A stretch of 64,000 bases of DNA from Microbacterium sp. 8M. GTDB lineage: Bacteria > Actinomycetota > Actinomycetes > Actinomycetales > Microbacteriaceae. The first letter of the stretch is position 1, and each line of letters begins with the position of its first letter. The stretch covers positions 3,509,771 through 3,573,770 of the forward strand of contig NZ_LR733284.1 in the NCBI RefSeq assembly GCF_902506375.1, written 5' to 3'. Below the pieces are notes generated by a model. The model was given only the letters and a program-made list of their open reading frames with translations, did not search any database and was not told the DNA's origin. The translations under genes were made by a program, and so were the position numbers. Below, piece after piece: positions 24,930-33,387 of the stretch.

Positions 24930-26402
24930 TCACGAGGTCTGCGACCCCTCGAGCCAGCTCAGGTACTCCTCCGTCACCGTCCCGGTCACGTAGCGGCCGT
25001 CGAACGGACTCAGGTCGAGATCGGTGAGATCGGATCCCTCGGTGATCGCGGCCTTGAGGTCGTCGACCTCCTGGTACACGAGCCGGTCGGCGCCGAGCTC
25101 CTCGGCGATCTCCGGGATCGTGCGGCCGTGCGCGATGAGCTCGTGTTTGGAGGGCATGTTGATGCCGTACACGTGCGGGTAGCGGATCGGCGGCGCGGCC
25201 GAGGCGAAGATCACCGAGGTCGCCCCCGCGTCGCGCGCCATCTGGATGATCTGCTTCGAGGTGGTGCCACGCACGATCGAGTCGTCGATGAGCAGCACGT
25301 TCTTGCCCTTGAACTCGGTCGACATCGCGTTGAGCTTCTGGCGCACGCTCTTCTTGCGCACCGCCTGCCCCGGCATGATGAAGGTGCGGCCGACGTAGCG
25401 GTTCTTGTAGAAGCCCTCGCGGTACTCCTTGCCGAGCTTGCGGGCCACCTCCATCGCCGCCGGGCGGGAGGAGTCCGGGATCGGCATGACCACGTCGATC
25501 TCGTCGAGCGGCACGTGCTTGGCGATCGTGTCGGCGAGGCGGTCGCCCATGCGCAGCCGCGACTCGTACACCGAGACGCCGTTCATGACGGAGTCGGGGC
25601 GCGCGAGGTAGACGTACTCGAACGCGCACGGCGCGAGCGTCGGATCCGTCGCGCACTGCTTCGAGAACAGCGTGCCGTCGTTCGCGATGAAGACGGCCTC
25701 GCCGGGCTCGATCTCGCGCACGACCTCGTAGTCGCCGTTCTCCAGCACGAGCGACTCGCTCGCGACGACCCACTCGTCGCGCAGCGCGCCCTGCGCGTCC
25801 TCGCGCACCCGCTTGCCCAGGATGAGCGGACGGATCCCGAACGGGTCCCGGAACGCGAGCAGGCCGTAGCCGGCCAGGAGCGCGATGACCGCGTAGGCGC
25901 CCTCGATGCGCTCGTGCGTGCGCGCGACGGCCTCGAAGATGCGCTCGGAGTCGAGGTCGACCGTCGACGTCGTGGTCTGCAGCTCGTTGGCGAGCACGTT
26001 CAGCAGCAGCTCGGTGTCGCTCGACGAGTTCAGGTGGCGCCGGTCGCGGCGGGCCATGTCGGCGGTCAGCTCACGGGTGTTGGTGAGGTTGCCGTTGTGC
26101 ACGAGGATGATGCCGTACGGCGCGTTCACGTAGAACGGCTGGGCCTCCTCCTCGCTCGATGCGGTGCCCTTCGTGGCGTAGCGCACGTGGCCGAGCCCGA
26201 CGTTGCCGAGCAGCGACCGCATGTCGCGGGTGCGGAACGCCTCGCGCACCATGCCCTGCGCCTTGGCCATGTGCATGACCCCGTTGGGTTCGGCGGTGGC
26301 GATTCCGGTCGCGTCCTGACCGCGGTGCTGCAGCAGGAGGAGCGCGTCGTAGATGTCCTGGTTGACCGGGGCGTGCCCGACCATTCCGACGATGCCGCAC
26401 AT
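24930..26402 (-). CDS. purF: amidophosphoribosyltransferase
   Basis: 490-aa first enzyme of de novo purine synthesis (PRPP + glutamine to phosphoribosylamine). It begins MCGIVGMVGH, so the catalytic Cys is residue 2 after Met removal, with no propeptide as found in B. subtilis. The glutaminase half covers about 1-235 (GIILVHNGNLTN), the phosphoribosyltransferase half has VLLIDDSIVRGTTS (about 365-378), the PRPP loop. Feedback inhibition by AMP/GMP is known for the family. It follows purM by 6 nt in one operon. Confidence 0.97.
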   Translation of the reverse strand: MCGIVGMVGHAPVNQDIYDALLLLQHRGQDATGIATAEPNGVMHMAKAQGMVREAFRTRDMRSLLGNVGLGHVRYATKGTASSEEEAQPFYVNAPYGIILVHNGNLTNTRELTADMARRDRRHLNSSSDTELLLNVLANELQTTTSTVDLDSERIFEAVARTHERIEGAYAVIALLAGYGLLAFRDPFGIRPLILGKRVREDAQGALRDEWVVASESLVLENGDYEVVREIEPGEAVFIANDGTLFSKQCATDPTLAPCAFEYVYLARPDSVMNGVSVYESRLRMGDRLADTIAKHVPLDEIDVVMPIPDSSRPAAMEVARKLGKEYREGFYKNRYVGRTFIMPGQAVRKKSVRQKLNAMSTEFKGKNVLLIDDSIVRGTTSKQIIQMARDAGATSVIFASAAPPIRYPHVYGINMPSKHELIAHGRTIPEIAEELGADRLVYQEVDDLKAAITEGSDLTDLDLSPFDGRYVTGTVTEEYLSWLEGSQTS

Positions 26403-26408
26403 GTGTGG

Positions 26409-27524
26409 TTACTTCGCTCCGTCCGCGTACGCGCCGACCAGGCGCACTGCTCCGCCGTCGACGCCCTTGGCGCCCTGCTCGAAATCGCCGGCCGGGCGCG
26501 CGGCGACGGCATCGAGCCGCACCGTCCCGACCTGCCAGGTGTCGATCCCGCCTGCCGTGAGCGCCTGGGCGATCGCGGCGGCGGAGGAGGCGTCGACGAC
26601 CGCGAGGAAGCCGATGCCGAGGTTCCAGGTGCCCTCGCTGGACTCCAGCGAGGTTCCGGCGAGCTCGCTGAGCACGCGGAACACCGGCGCGGGCGACCAG
26701 GTGGCGCGGTCGACCTCGGCCCAGGAGCCCTGCGGAAGCACGCGCGCGAGGTTGGCCGCGATGCCGCCGCCGGTGACGTGGCTGAGCGCGTGCACCGCGC
26801 CGTCGAAGGCGTCCGCGATGCCCAGCAGCGGCGTCGTGTAGAGCCGCGTCGGGGTGAGCAGCGCCTCGCCCCAGGTGGCGCCGAGCTCATCGGAGCGGTC
26901 GCCGTAGCCGATGCCGGCCTTCGCGAGGATGTGCCGGACCAGGGAGTAGCCGTTGGAGTGCAGCCCGCTGGAGGCGAGCGCGAGCACGACGTCGCCGTCC
27001 TGCACCCGCTCGGATCCCAGGATCCGGTCGGCCTCGACGATTCCGGTCGCGGCGCCCGCGACGTCGTAGTCGTCGACGCCGAGCAGGCCGGGGTGCTCGG
27101 CGGTCTCGCCGCCGACGAGGGCGGTGCCGGTGAGCTCGCAGGCCTCGGCGATGCCGCGCACGATGTCGGCGATGCGCTCGGGGAAGACCTTGCCGCACGC
27201 GATGTAGTCGGTCATGAACAGCGGCTTCGCGCCCACCACGACGATGTCGTCGACGACCATGCCGACGAGGTCGTGCCCGATCGTGTCGTGCTTGTCGATG
27301 GCCTGCGCGATCGCGACCTTCGTGCCGACGCCGTCGGTGCTCGATGCGAGCAGCGGCCGACGGTAGCCGAGCAGGGCCGAGGCGTCGAAGAGTCCGGCGA
27401 ATCCGCCGACCCCGCCGAGCACCTCGGGTCCGTGCGTGGCACGGACGGCGGACTTCATGAGTTCGACGGCGCGATCGCCGGCCGCCGTATCGACGCCGGC
27501 CTCAGCATAGGTGCGGGAGGACAC
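26409..27524 (-). CDS. purM: phosphoribosylformylglycinamidine cyclo-ligase (AIR synthetase)
   Basis: 371-aa fifth-step enzyme of purine synthesis; ATP-dependent ring closure of FGAM to AIR. Typical signatures: GVGGFAGLFD, SSTDGVGTK, MVVDDIVVVGAKPLF and SSGLHSNGYSLVR. GTG start at 27524, placed 6 nt after a TAGGAT box (leaderless). Heads the purM-purF operon. Confidence 0.96.
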   Translation of the reverse strand: MSSRTYAEAGVDTAAGDRAVELMKSAVRATHGPEVLGGVGGFAGLFDASALLGYRRPLLASSTDGVGTKVAIAQAIDKHDTIGHDLVGMVVDDIVVVGAKPLFMTDYIACGKVFPERIADIVRGIAEACELTGTALVGGETAEHPGLLGVDDYDVAGAATGIVEADRILGSERVQDGDVVLALASSGLHSNGYSLVRHILAKAGIGYGDRSDELGATWGEALLTPTRLYTTPLLGIADAFDGAVHALSHVTGGGIAANLARVLPQGSWAEVDRATWSPAPVFRVLSELAGTSLESSEGTWNLGIGFLAVVDASSAAAIAQALTAGGIDTWQVGTVRLDAVAARPAGDFEQGAKGVDGGAVRLVGAYADGAK

Positions 27525-27530
27525 CCGACA

Positions 27531-27536
27531 ATCCTA
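27531..27536 (-). promoter_or_regulatory. -10 box (TAGGAT), leaderless purM start
   Basis: On the minus strand TAGGAT is followed by 6 nt and the GTG of purM. The remaining 200 bp toward the ATP-grasp gene shows a possible AT-rich box near 27657 but no full promoter I can defend. Confidence 0.6.
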
Positions 27537-27736
27537 CCGGCGGGCGGCTGTGCGAGCGCCCCGCGTGGCGCCCTGCGGAAGGGCCCCGCGAAGAAGGCCG
27601 CCACGGCCGTCATCGCGGGGTCTTCAGCGGCTCTGGTGCTGCAACGGGAGACCTGGTAATACTTGACTCCCCTGATCCCGAGAGAACTCCGCAGCGCGGC
27701 GAAGAGGCCGCGCCTTCACGAATGGAGAGGACCATC

Positions 27737-29470
27737 GTGGCACGCACTCAGAAGGACCAGGGGTCGGGGCTGACCCCGGCCGAGGACGCCGAAGCCGTGA
27801 AGCCGACACCCCGCCGGCGCGCGTCGAGCGCTTCCGCCGCGAAGGACGCCGCGGGGTCCGTGGCGAAGAAGGTGAGCGCGGCCCGTTCCCGCGGTCGCAA
27901 GCCCGTGCCGCGATCGGCCACGACGACGGGCCCGGCGACGAACCCGCTTCCCGTGGCGCTGCCCACGCTGGATCCCGAGATCGCCCCGGGCGAGAAGCCC
28001 GCGCGCTCGCACGGTCTGCGGAACATGTCGGAGATCCGGCACTACTTCCGCACCAACCGCACGCCGATCTTCTTCGTCGGTGCGTCCGCGTTCAATCTGC
28101 TGGGCCTGGACCGCTGGGTGCGCGGGTTCTCCTACATCGCCTATTACGACAGCTGGCAGGGCGCGCACCCCCGGGTGTTCAGCCCGATCCACAAGCCGTA
28201 CGTGGAGTTCCAGAGCGGCGAGGAGATCAACAACTGGCTGCTGCGCCATCACGAGGTGCGTGCGCACATCGCCCGCCTCACCCCGGCCGGCGAGAGACCG
28301 CGCATCGCCATGGTGTTCTTCGACGAGGAGACCGAGCAGATCTGCGAGGAGCTGGGCTACGAGCTGATCCTGCCGGCGGCCTCGCTGCGCGAGCGCCTGG
28401 ACTCGAAGATGGTCACGACGCGCATCGCCGATGCCGTGGGCGTGCCGAGCGTGCCGAACATCATCACCACCGTGGACTCGTACGAGGACCTCATCGCGCA
28501 GGCCGAGGAGTCCGGGCTCGGATCCGACCTCGTCGTGCAGACCGCCTACGGCGACTCAGGCAAGACCACGTACTTCATCGCCGACCCGGCGTCGTTCCGC
28601 AAGAACGAGGGCGACATCGTCGGCCACGAGGTCAAGGTGATGAAGCGCATCAACAACCGCCCGATCGCGGTCGAGGCGGTGCTCACCCGGCACGGCACCA
28701 TCGTCGGCCCGTTCATGACCGAGATCACCGGGCACAAGGAGCTGACTCCGTATCGCGGCGGCTGGGCGGGCAACGAGATGTTCCCCGGAGTGCTCGACGA
28801 GCCCACCCGGCACACGGCGACGAGCCTCGTGCGCAAGCTGGGCGACGCGCTCAGCGCGGAGGGCTACCGCGGCTTCTTCGAGGTCGACGTGCTGCTCGAC
28901 ACCGACACCGGTGACGTGTACCTCGGCGAGCTGAACCCGCGCATCTCCGGCGCCTCCGCCATCACCAACGTGACCGCGGGCGCGTACGCCGACATCCCGC
29001 TGTTCGTGTTCCACCTGCTCGAGTACGCCGGGGTCGAGTTCGACCTCGACGTGGACGAGATCAACGACCGCTGGGAGGAGCTCGCCGCCGCCGACCAGTG
29101 GAGCCACATGATCATCAAGCACACGGATCCGACCGTGGAGCACATCGACGTCGCCCCGCCCACGGGACGGTACGTGCTCGACGCCTACGGGCGGCTGGCG
29201 TTCTCACAGGGCGACCTGGACTGGCACCTGCTCGGATCCGAGGCCGAGTCGTTCTTCCTGCGGATCTACGGGCCGGGGGACTACCGTTGGAAGGGAGCGG
29301 ATCTGGGGATCCTTGTCACCAAGGGTCGGCTGCAGACGCCTTCGGGGCGCCTGTCCATCCGCGCGAAGCACCTCATCGAGTCCATCCGGGCCATGTATGC
29401 GGCCACCGAGCTGCCCCCTGCCGCAGCGGTCGATGAGAACGAGCTGATCGGAATCGAATCGACCTCATGA
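27737..29470 (+). CDS. ATP-grasp ligase with basic disordered N-terminus
   Basis: 577-aa protein. Residues about 1-75 are low-complexity Ala/Ser/Arg/Lys/Pro, probably disordered. A preATP-grasp region (RTPIFFVGASAFNLLGLDRWV, here about 98-118) is followed by an ATP-grasp fold: the glycine-rich loop VVQTAYGDSGKTT (about 265-277) and the metal-binding strand GDVYLGELNPRISGAS (about 392-407). This resembles biotin-carboxylase/carboxylate-amine ligases, but no biotin or carboxyltransferase gene is near, so the substrate is open. Start GTG 27737 is preferred because GGAGAGG lies 6 nt upstream; an ATG at 27722 is in frame. It overlaps the serine hydrolase by 4 nt, indicating joint action. Confidence 0.85.
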   Translation: MARTQKDQGSGLTPAEDAEAVKPTPRRRASSASAAKDAAGSVAKKVSAARSRGRKPVPRSATTTGPATNPLPVALPTLDPEIAPGEKPARSHGLRNMSEIRHYFRTNRTPIFFVGASAFNLLGLDRWVRGFSYIAYYDSWQGAHPRVFSPIHKPYVEFQSGEEINNWLLRHHEVRAHIARLTPAGERPRIAMVFFDEETEQICEELGYELILPAASLRERLDSKMVTTRIADAVGVPSVPNIITTVDSYEDLIAQAEESGLGSDLVVQTAYGDSGKTTYFIADPASFRKNEGDIVGHEVKVMKRINNRPIAVEAVLTRHGTIVGPFMTEITGHKELTPYRGGWAGNEMFPGVLDEPTRHTATSLVRKLGDALSAEGYRGFFEVDVLLDTDTGDVYLGELNPRISGASAITNVTAGAYADIPLFVFHLLEYAGVEFDLDVDEINDRWEELAAADQWSHMIIKHTDPTVEHIDVAPPTGRYVLDAYGRLAFSQGDLDWHLLGSEAESFFLRIYGPGDYRWKGADLGILVTKGRLQTPSGRLSIRAKHLIESIRAMYAATELPPAAAVDENELIGIESTS

Positions 29471-30726
29471 GCGGTGATGTGACGCCCCCGGCTGCGGAGA
29501 TCTGGAACGGCACGGCTCCCGCGACGGGGGCCGTGCCCGTCCCCGCGCACGACGCCCGGCCCGTCGACGGGTTCATCCCTCCCCTCGAGGCGTGGCAGCA
29601 GGAGCCGAACCTGCGCTGGTCGATGCAGCACATGGCCGATTTCCTGCCCGTGCACGAGATCTCCTCCGGCGGGCGCACCCTCGCGCTGCCGTCGGTGCCG
29701 GCCGACCTGGGCCACATCGACGTCCCGCACCCCTGGGAGCCGCGATCGGCGCCGTTCGAGGACGTCATGGCCTCGACGTACACGGACGGCTGGATCGTCG
29801 CCCGCGACGGCGCGGTCATGGGCGAGCAGTATGTCGGCACCATGTCGCCGAGCGTGCTGCACCTTCTCATGTCGGTGAGCAAGTCGCTGACGACCGCCGT
29901 CGCCGGCACGCTCATCGGCGCCGGCGAGCTGGACCCGGGTGCGCAGGTCACCGCCTACGTCCCCGCGCTGTCCGGATCCGGATACGACGGCGCGCGCGTG
30001 CGCGACCTGCTGGACATGCGCACCGGCGTGCGGTTCTCGGAGGCGTACCTGGACGCGAACGCCGAGGTCCGGCTGCTCGAGGAGGCGATCGGGTGGGCGC
30101 CGCGACGGCACCCGGACACCCCGCACACGCTCCGCGACTTCCTCGCCACGCTCGGCGCCGACGGTCCGCACGGCGGCCGCTTCGACTACAAGTCGTGCGA
30201 GACGGACGCCCTCGCGTTCGTGCTCGAGGGTGCGACCGGGATCCACGCGGCCGACCTGATGTCCGAGCGGCTGTGGGGGCCGATGGGCGCGGAGTTCGGC
30301 GCCAACGTCGGCGTGGACGCGGTCGGATCCGGGATGTTCGACGGAGGCGTCTCCGCCTCGCTGCGGGATCTGCTGCGGTTCGGCACGCTGTTCCTGCGCG
30401 ACGGCGCCGCGATGGACGGCCGGCAGGTGCTGCCGTCGGCGTGGATCGCGGAGACCCTGGCCGGTGCGCCGGACTCGCGTGCCGCATTCGCGAACGCCGC
30501 CGAGCCGACGCTCATGCCGGGCGGCATGTACCGCAACGGCTTCTGGTTCCCCTATCCGGGGTCGGATGTGCTCCTCGCCCTCGGCATCCACGGGCAGATG
30601 GTCTACATCAACCGCGCCGCGAACGTCGTCGCCGCCAAGCTGTCCAGCTGGCCGACCCCGCAGGACGGCGAGCGCCTGCTCTGGACGATCCGGGCGTTCG
30701 ACGCCGTCGCGCGCACCATCGGCTGA
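29467..30726 (+). CDS. serine hydrolase, beta-lactamase/NylB-like
   Basis: 419-aa enzyme of the class C beta-lactamase/esterase superfamily. The nucleophile motif S-V-S-K is at about residues 136-139 (LLMSVSKSLTTAV), and the Tyr motif is FDYKSCETD (Y about 241). A C-terminal ALGIHGQMVYINR stands where KTG-like motifs lie and resembles 6-aminohexanoate-oligomer hydrolases (NylB type). No signal peptide, so cytoplasmic. ATG overlaps the stop of the ATP-grasp gene (ATGA), so the two proteins are made together; one may form an amide or ester bond that the other cleaves (inference). Confidence 0.87.
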   Translation: MSGDVTPPAAEIWNGTAPATGAVPVPAHDARPVDGFIPPLEAWQQEPNLRWSMQHMADFLPVHEISSGGRTLALPSVPADLGHIDVPHPWEPRSAPFEDVMASTYTDGWIVARDGAVMGEQYVGTMSPSVLHLLMSVSKSLTTAVAGTLIGAGELDPGAQVTAYVPALSGSGYDGARVRDLLDMRTGVRFSEAYLDANAEVRLLEEAIGWAPRRHPDTPHTLRDFLATLGADGPHGGRFDYKSCETDALAFVLEGATGIHAADLMSERLWGPMGAEFGANVGVDAVGSGMFDGGVSASLRDLLRFGTLFLRDGAAMDGRQVLPSAWIAETLAGAPDSRAAFANAAEPTLMPGGMYRNGFWFPYPGSDVLLALGIHGQMVYINRAANVVAAKLSSWPTPQDGERLLWTIRAFDAVARTIG

Positions 30727-30787
30727 CCGGCGCCGCTGGGACGGATCCCGGGCGTTCGACGCCGTCGCGCGCGCCATCGGCTGACCG
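30690..30787. repeat. 40-bp tandem duplication of the gene's 3' end
   Basis: Bases 30690-30729, which include the last codons and stop of the serine hydrolase gene, recur at 30748-30787 with a single substitution, period 58 nt. The copied segment encodes AFDAVARxIG-stop and now lies downstream as a non-coding remnant. Confidence 0.9.
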
Positions 30788-30864
30788 CCGACCCGGGGCG
30801 GATCCCGCCCGGAATCCCGCGGATCCGTGCCGGAAGAACCGCCCCGTCCGGGCCCGGGAATCCG

Positions 30865-30870
30865 TACCAT
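30865..30870 (+). promoter_or_regulatory. -10 box (TACCAT), leaderless start
   Basis: TACCAT, 6 nt, ATG 30877. Confidence 0.6.
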
Positions 30871-30876
30871 GGGGCC

Positions 30877-31476
30877 ATGGTGGAGAAGCCGCAGTGGCTG
30901 GTGCGCGAGGAGGCCGGCGTCCCGGTCCTCGTCGCGCTCGCCCTGCGGCAGCGGCTCGGCATCCGTGTGCCTGCGGAGCTGCCGACGCTGCGCGATCATC
31001 CGCGGCGCGCGTTCGACGACGGTGAGGCCGACGACGCGCTGGAACGCCAGTGGCGGGCGTATTGGGAGATGACGGTCGAACCCGTCACGCACCCCTCGGC
31101 GACGCCGCTGGAGCTCGTCGACGGCTTCGAGACGATCGTCGCGCTGCCGGCGCGCGGCGCCGAGCGGCTGCGCACCGCGATCACGCCGTTCGCGGCCGAG
31201 GTGCTGCGCTACGCGAAGGACGCGCAGCAGCGCTACGCCCGCTCGGTCTCCGGCACCGGCGATCCGTACCGCGCGTACGCGGCGGCGCTGGCGGAGTTCG
31301 AGCGCGACACCGGGCGCCGGGCGCACTCCTTCGAGCTCAACGTGCACGTGCTGCCGCTCGCCCAACGCGGGATCTGGCGGATCGGCGCGTTCAGCATCGC
31401 TGTTACCGACACCCTGCGGCACGACCCTGTCGACTTCGACACCGCGATCCGCCCGGTCATCGCCGAGGTGGCCTGA
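30877..31476 (+). CDS. conserved-looking hypothetical protein, 199 aa
   Basis: Soluble 199-aa protein with no signal peptide or membrane helix. It has an N-terminal segment WLVREEAGVPVLVALALRQRLGI, a central acidic/Trp part (LERQWRAYWEMTVEP), and a C-terminal ELNVHVLPLAQRGIWRIG beta-rich segment followed by FSIAVTDTL. I do not recognise a family. The ATG sits 6 nt after a TACCAT box, supporting a real, separately transcribed gene. Flanked by repeats on both sides. Confidence 0.75.
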   Translation: MVEKPQWLVREEAGVPVLVALALRQRLGIRVPAELPTLRDHPRRAFDDGEADDALERQWRAYWEMTVEPVTHPSATPLELVDGFETIVALPARGAERLRTAITPFAAEVLRYAKDAQQRYARSVSGTGDPYRAYAAALAEFERDTGRRAHSFELNVHVLPLAQRGIWRIGAFSIAVTDTLRHDPVDFDTAIRPVIAEVA

Positions 31477-31483
31477 CGGGATC

Positions 31484-31623
31484 CGGTCCCTGAGCGTCCT
31501 TCGTCTCGCGCAGCGGTCCCTGAGCGTCCTTCGTCTCGCTTCGCTCGCTCAGGAACCGCTACCCGAGACGAAGGGCGCGCGGGCTACTCGATCGCTGCGC
31601 TCGCGCTCTCGCGCGGGCTACTC
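31484..31623. repeat. dispersed repeat element between two genes
   Basis: A 26-bp unit starting CGGTCCCTGAGCGTCC occurs twice exactly (31484-31509, 31514-31539). Internal stems pair CCTGAGCG (31519-31526) with CGCTCAGG (31546-31553) and TTCGTCTCG (31530-31538) with CGAGACGAA (31564-31572). GCGCGGGCTACTC occurs at 31577-31589 and 31611-31623, the second copy spanning the stop codon of the next gene. Its core matches 5554-5575 on the other strand. Confidence 0.85.
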
Positions 31624-31935
31624 CGCGATGGTCTCGTGGTCGACGCGCACCACGCGCTCGCTGCGACGCGCGGCGCGCTCCAGCAGCAGCGCGATGACGC
31701 CGAACACGGCGATGCCGGCGGGGACCGTCCACAGCACGAGGAATCCGAAGACCTGGCCGAACGGATAGGCGACCTGGGTGGCCTCGGACGCCTCGAAGTT
31801 GCCGAACGCGGTCAGCAGGAACGCGACGACGACGCCGACGACCACGCCGATGCCCAGGAAGACGCCCCAGCGCGGCGCACGACGGACACGCGCGATCTCG
31901 ATCTCGGGCGTGCGGTGCGGCTGCGGCGTGCTCAT
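31618..31935 (-). CDS. small two-helix membrane protein
   Basis: 105-aa protein with a basic N-terminus and two predicted membrane helices (WGVFLGIGVVVGVVVAFLLTA, here about 24-44, and FGFLVLWTVPAGIAVFGVIALL, about 63-84), then an Arg/Glu-rich cytoplasmic tail. Similar small proteins in Microbacteriaceae are sometimes called potassium-transporter-like, but nothing in this sequence supports that. ATG 31935 lies 6 nt after GACAAT on the minus strand. Confidence 0.75.
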   Translation of the reverse strand: MSTPQPHRTPEIEIARVRRAPRWGVFLGIGVVVGVVVAFLLTAFGNFEASEATQVAYPFGQVFGFLVLWTVPAGIAVFGVIALLLERAARRSERVVRVDHETIAE

Positions 31936-31941
31936 GGATCC

Positions 31942-31947
31942 ATTGTC
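31942..31947 (-). promoter_or_regulatory. -10 box (GACAAT), leaderless start
   Basis: GACAAT on the minus strand, 6 nt, ATG 31935. Confidence 0.4.
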
Positions 31948-32006
31948 CCACGCCCGCCTGTGCAGGGGACCGGGCGCGGGCGGTCGGCGGACCCGGGTCG
32001 CCCGCC

Positions 32007-32071
32007 CGCGCGAGAACAGGCGATCACGCCGGAACAGGCGCACGCCGGAAGCATCCGCCTGTTCTCGCGCG
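32007..32071. repeat. 16-bp perfect inverted repeat
   Basis: Arms 32007-32022 and 32056-32071 (core GAGAACAGGCG) are complementary, with 33 nt between that contain a third GAACAGGCG. Lies between two minus-strand genes; possible terminator of the upstream one. Confidence 0.7.
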
Positions 32072-32130
32072 TCTGCCTGTCGCGGCGCCGTCGCGCGCCC
32101 GTAGAGCGGCGCACCCGTCAGCGGATTCGG

Positions 32131-32499
32131 TCAGGGCCGCAGCGGCAGCAGCGCAGTGAGGTCGGCGCGGGTGCCGGACGCATGGATCCGCCCGGCGTCG
32201 ACGGCCGACTCCCAGGATTCGGATCCGGTCGCGACCGCGATCCACGTCGCCGGATCCAGCTCGACGACGTTCGGCGGCGTGCCCCGCGTGTGCCGCGGGC
32301 CCTGCACCACCTGCACCGCACCGAACGGCGGCACCCGCACCTCGACGCTGTTGCCGGGCGCCTTCTCGTCGAGCAGCTGCAGCAGGTAGCGCACCGCCGT
32401 GGCGAGATCGGCGCGCGCGGGCTTCTCCCCGGCGGCGAGCGCGGTGCGGGCGGCGTCGAGCGCGGCGCGTCCGGCCGTGGTGTCGATCCTGCTGGCCAT
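32131..32499 (-). CDS. SCP2-like sterol carrier family protein
   Basis: 122-aa protein. After a helical N-terminus (TAGRAALDAARTALAAGE) it has VRYLLQLLDEKAPGNSVEVRVPPFGAVQ and the end segment VELDPATWIAVATGSESWESAVDAGRIHASG, a pattern seen in SCP2 sterol-binding domains and in the C-terminal part of mycothiol-dependent maleylpyruvate isomerases. It carries no catalytic residues; a lipid or small hydrophobic ligand role is inferred. Divergent from the NUDIX gene, both with leaderless promoters 48 bp apart. Confidence 0.8.
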   Translation of the reverse strand: MASRIDTTAGRAALDAARTALAAGEKPARADLATAVRYLLQLLDEKAPGNSVEVRVPPFGAVQVVQGPRHTRGTPPNVVELDPATWIAVATGSESWESAVDAGRIHASGTRADLTALLPLRP

Positions 32500-32505
32500 G
32501 GATCC

Positions 32506-32511
32506 AGCGTA
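32506..32511 (-). promoter_or_regulatory. -10 box (TACGCT), leaderless start
   Basis: TACGCT on the minus strand, 6 nt, ATG 32499. Confidence 0.6.
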
Positions 32512-32559
32512 GGCGCGTCGGGGAGCGCCGGCGGCGGCGCACACGGGATGCGCCGGGCG

Positions 32560-32565
32560 TAGGCT
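32560..32565 (+). promoter_or_regulatory. -10 box (TAGGCT), leaderless NUDIX gene
   Basis: TAGGCT, 7 nt, ATG 32573. Confidence 0.55.
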
Positions 32566-32572
32566 CGGATCG

Positions 32573-33250
32573 ATGACCGACACCCGGACTCTGCGCGGCG
32601 CCCGTGCCGAACTGCTCGCCGCGGTGCAGAACGGCGACGCGTGGCGGCCGCCGTTCCCGCAGCTGGTGAACGAGCCCGTGCCCGCCGCCGTGCTGATGCT
32701 GTTCGGCCGGCTGGACAGCATCCCGGCCCGCGCCGACGAGGCGACCGTCGCAGCAGACCTGGACGTGCTGCTGCAGCGCCGGGCGGCGACGCTCTCGTCG
32801 CACCCCGGGCAGGTCTCGTTCCCGGGCGGGCGCAGCGAGCCGGAGGACGCGGACGCCGCGGCCACCGCCCTGCGCGAGGCGCAGGAGGAGACGGGGCTGG
32901 ATCCGGCCGGCGTCGAGGTGCTCGCGTCGCTGCCGGATCTGCCCCTCGCCGCCAGCAACCACCTGGTCACGCCGGTGCTGGCGTGGTGGCGGGTGCCCTC
33001 CCGCGTCGCCGCCGTCGATCACGCCGAGACCGTCGAGGTCTTCCGCGTGCCGGTGGCGCAGCTGCTCGACCCGGAGAACCGCTTCACGTCGACCCTGACA
33101 CGCGACGGCTCGACCTACCGCGGACCGGCGTTCGACATCGACGGCACGATCGTGTGGGGCTTCACGGCCAGCGTGCTGAGCGGCCTGTTCGACGCCGCCG
33201 GCTGGACGCTGCCCTGGGACCGCACCCGGGAGCGCCCGATCACGCTCTGA
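32573..33250 (+). CDS. NUDIX hydrolase, CoA pyrophosphatase-like
   Basis: 225-aa enzyme. The NUDIX box GGRSEPEDADAAATALREAQ followed by EETGLD (about residues 84-109) is complete, including the metal-binding REAQEE. Upstream HPGQVSFPGG is characteristic of the CoA-diphosphatase subgroup (NudL/YeaB), which cleaves CoA to 3',5'-ADP and phosphopantetheine. Cytoplasmic housekeeping-cleaning role. Confidence 0.87.
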   Translation: MTDTRTLRGARAELLAAVQNGDAWRPPFPQLVNEPVPAAVLMLFGRLDSIPARADEATVAADLDVLLQRRAATLSSHPGQVSFPGGRSEPEDADAAATALREAQEETGLDPAGVEVLASLPDLPLAASNHLVTPVLAWWRVPSRVAAVDHAETVEVFRVPVAQLLDPENRFTSTLTRDGSTYRGPAFDIDGTIVWGFTASVLSGLFDAAGWTLPWDRTRERPITL

Positions 33251-33312
33251 GGCGCCCGCGGACCGGGTGCCGGCCGGCGGCGCACGGCAGCCGCCCTGCA
33301 TCCGATGCGATC

Positions 33313-33387
33313 CGAGATCCGGCGGGGGCGCTGGATCCGAAATCCGGCGGGGGCGCTGGGTAGGAAATCCGGCGGGGGCGCTGGGTA
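33313..33387. repeat. three tandem 25-bp units ending in the purD promoter
   Basis: Units at 33313-33337, 33338-33362 and 33363-33387 share ATCCGGCGGGGGCGCTGG with 1-4 differences. The third unit ends GGGTA, whose TA begins the purD -10 box; the second ends the same way but continues GGAA instead of GGCT. Confidence 0.9.

Noticed and set aside
24834..27659. 941-aa plus-strand open frame
   Set aside because: Antisense to purF and purM, low complexity, no family match.
27722..27736. ATG 27722 as start of the ATP-grasp gene
   Set aside because: The GGAGAGG following it is well placed for the in-frame GTG at 27737.
30690..30787. Insertion-sequence target duplication
   Set aside because: The 18 nt between the copies hold no element; a simple tandem duplication is enough.
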